Shown: one piece after another, positions 63,259 to 64,000 of the stretch
How positions within the stretch are numbered: the first letter of the stretch is position 1
Layout: the number at the start of each line of letters is the position of its first letter
DNA from: Levilactobacillus acidifarinae DSM 19394 = JCM 15949
GTDB lineage: Bacteria; Bacillota; Bacilli; Lactobacillales; Lactobacillaceae
Assembly (NCBI RefSeq): GCF_001434835.1
Contig: NZ_AZDV01000005.1
Location: 62,001 to 126,000, forward strand
Direction: 5' to 3'
Length of the DNA stretch: 64,000 nucleotides
Translations under genes and position numbers: made by a program
The notes under the pieces: generated by a model
Told to the model about the DNA's origin: nothing
The model's input: the letters and a program-made list of their open reading frames with translations, nothing else
The model's database searches: none

Positions 63259-63738
63259 ATGAACATCAAGTTTGTGGTCGTGGGTAAGTTAAAGGAAAAG
63301 TATTTTAAGCAGGGGATTGCGGAGTACGCTAAGCGGCTCTCACGCTTCTGTAAGTTTTCGATTGTGGAGGTCCCGGATGAGAAGGCCCCGGAGAGTCTCT
63401 CTCAGGCGCAGATGGGCCAAGTGATGCAGGCGGAGGGCGACCGGATCTTAGAGAAGATTAAGGACCGCGAATACGTCTTTGCGTTGGCCATTCTGGGAAA
63501 GGAACGCTCCTCGGAGGAGTTCGCTAAGGAGATTAAGGACCTGACCACCTACGGGCACTCGGATCTGACGTTCGTGATTGGCGGGTCGTTAGGCTTGGCG
63601 CCGGAAGTCCTGAAGCGTGCGAACACGCAGATTTCCTTCGGCCGGTTCACGTTACCCCACCAGTTAATGCGGTTGGTGTTGACGGAGCAGGTATACCGGG
63701 CGTTTATGATTAATGAGGGAAGTCCGTATCATAAGTGA
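63259..63738 (+). CDS. rlmH: 23S rRNA pseudouridine-1915 N3-methyltransferase
   Basis: RlmH is a SPOUT methyltransferase acting on pseudouridine 1915 of 23S rRNA in whole ribosomes. The 159-residue length is exactly that of the family. It starts [20 protein letters not shown] and has the knot motifs [13 protein letters not shown] and [22 protein letters not shown]. Start ATG 63259 is behind TTGGAGGA; the in-frame ATG at 63247 lies before that site. Confidence 0.96.
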   Translation: MNIKFVVVGKLKEKYFKQGIAEYAKRLSRFCKFSIVEVPDEKAPESLSQAQMGQVMQAEGDRILEKIKDREYVFALAILGKERSSEEFAKEIKDLTTYGHSDLTFVIGGSLGLAPEVLKRANTQISFGRFTLPHQLMRLVLTEQVYRAFMINEGSPYHK

Positions 63739-63760
63739 TGCGGATTATGGAGGTAAGTTT

Positions 63761-64000
63761 ATGACGATTCAAGCAAGAAGGTTTGAAGTTAGCGATGCCG
63801 AGGCTGTGGCATTACTTGTGGCGCGAACATTGCGCGAATCCAACAGCAAAGACTATTCAGGAGAGTATATTGAAAAGGACGTTCAGCGCCTATCGGCCAA
63901 GTTTTTTATTGAGAAATCTAAGCAAACTCACTTCTATGTTTTTTGTGATCAGAATCAGATTGTTGGTACCGGCGCAATTGGCCCTTACTGGGGAAGTGAG
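63761..64000 (+). CDS. GNAT family N-acetyltransferase, cut by the window end
   Basis: The first 80 codons of a gene starting MTIQARRFEVSDAEAVALLV with a typical GNAT N-terminus and a strand QNQIVGTGAIGPYWG that leads into the acetyl-CoA site. ATGGAGG lies before the ATG. It starts 22 bases behind rlmH and may share its transcript. Codon use is more AT-rich than rlmH, which could mean recent acquisition. Substrate unknown. Confidence 0.75.
   Translation, partial: MTIQARRFEVSDAEAVALLVARTLRESNSKDYSGEYIEKDVQRLSAKFFIEKSKQTHFYVFCDQNQIVGTGAIGPYWGSE

Noticed and set aside
1-64000. Mobile elements, prophage, CRISPR arrays or rRNA operon
   Set aside because: No transposase, integrase, phage structural gene, regularly spaced repeat array or rRNA sequence was seen on either strand.

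Overview
The window is about 64 kb around the chromosomal replication origin of a low-to-mid GC Gram-positive bacterium. The order rpmH-dnaA-dnaN-yaaA-recF-gyrB-gyrA-rpsF-ssb-rpsR, then gdpP-rplI-dnaB, then walRKHIJ-htrA-rlmH, is that of Lactobacillaceae. T-box leaders, a CcpA-type cre site, a lipoprotein YidC and many small transporter and regulator islands fit a lactobacillus. I would guess Levilactobacillus or a close relative, but the species cannot be settled from this sequence alone. No prophage, insertion sequence, CRISPR array or rRNA operon was seen.

Left arm (1-16.6 kb), mostly minus strand and reading away from dnaA: T-box-controlled asnA, a small secreted protein, a cre-controlled sugar symporter, a HAD phosphatase, an MFS exporter next to a condensation-fold protein that lacks the usual catalytic His, then plus-strand thioesterase, NAD(P)-binding protein and brnQ. 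A 660-bp gap with strong inverted repeats and possible tiny ORFs precedes the conserved block mnmG-mnmE-jag-yidC-rnpA-rpmH.

Origin (16.6-20.7 kb): DnaA boxes lie on both sides of dnaA. The dnaA-dnaN gap carries tandem boxes, a short GC-rich spacer, a DnaA-trio-like CTACTACGACTACTG track and then an AT-rich stretch, which is the arrangement of the Bacillus unwinding element. Further box-like sites follow dnaN and rpsR. A second, remote group of seven perfect TTATCCACA boxes sits before rlmH, about 45 kb away. Two one-mismatch and one perfect parS sites, plus Noc-type palindromes near walRK, add a segregation and division layer.

Right arm (29-64 kb): conserved genes alternate with accessory islands. 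The most distinctive is 29.9-36.5 kb, where a whole cassette (T-box, orphan peptide-binding lipoprotein, prolidase-like amidohydrolase) occurs twice in tandem. A third T-box with a peptide-binding lipoprotein lies at 51.4-53.3 kb. The specifier positions of the three leaders appear to differ, suggesting that related peptide-scavenging modules answer to different uncharged tRNAs. Other islands are nitroreductase/HxlR/GNAT, a MerR-TipAS regulator, a DHA2 exporter divergent from a TetR regulator with two matching operators, an ABC exporter, ogt plus an FMN reductase, another MFS transporter, and two identical tRNA-Lys genes. The wall-stress operon walRKHI is cut off from walJ-htrA by a terminator and a cloverleaf-like inverted repeat.

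All calls rest on reading the sequence and on general knowledge of the families. No database search was run.
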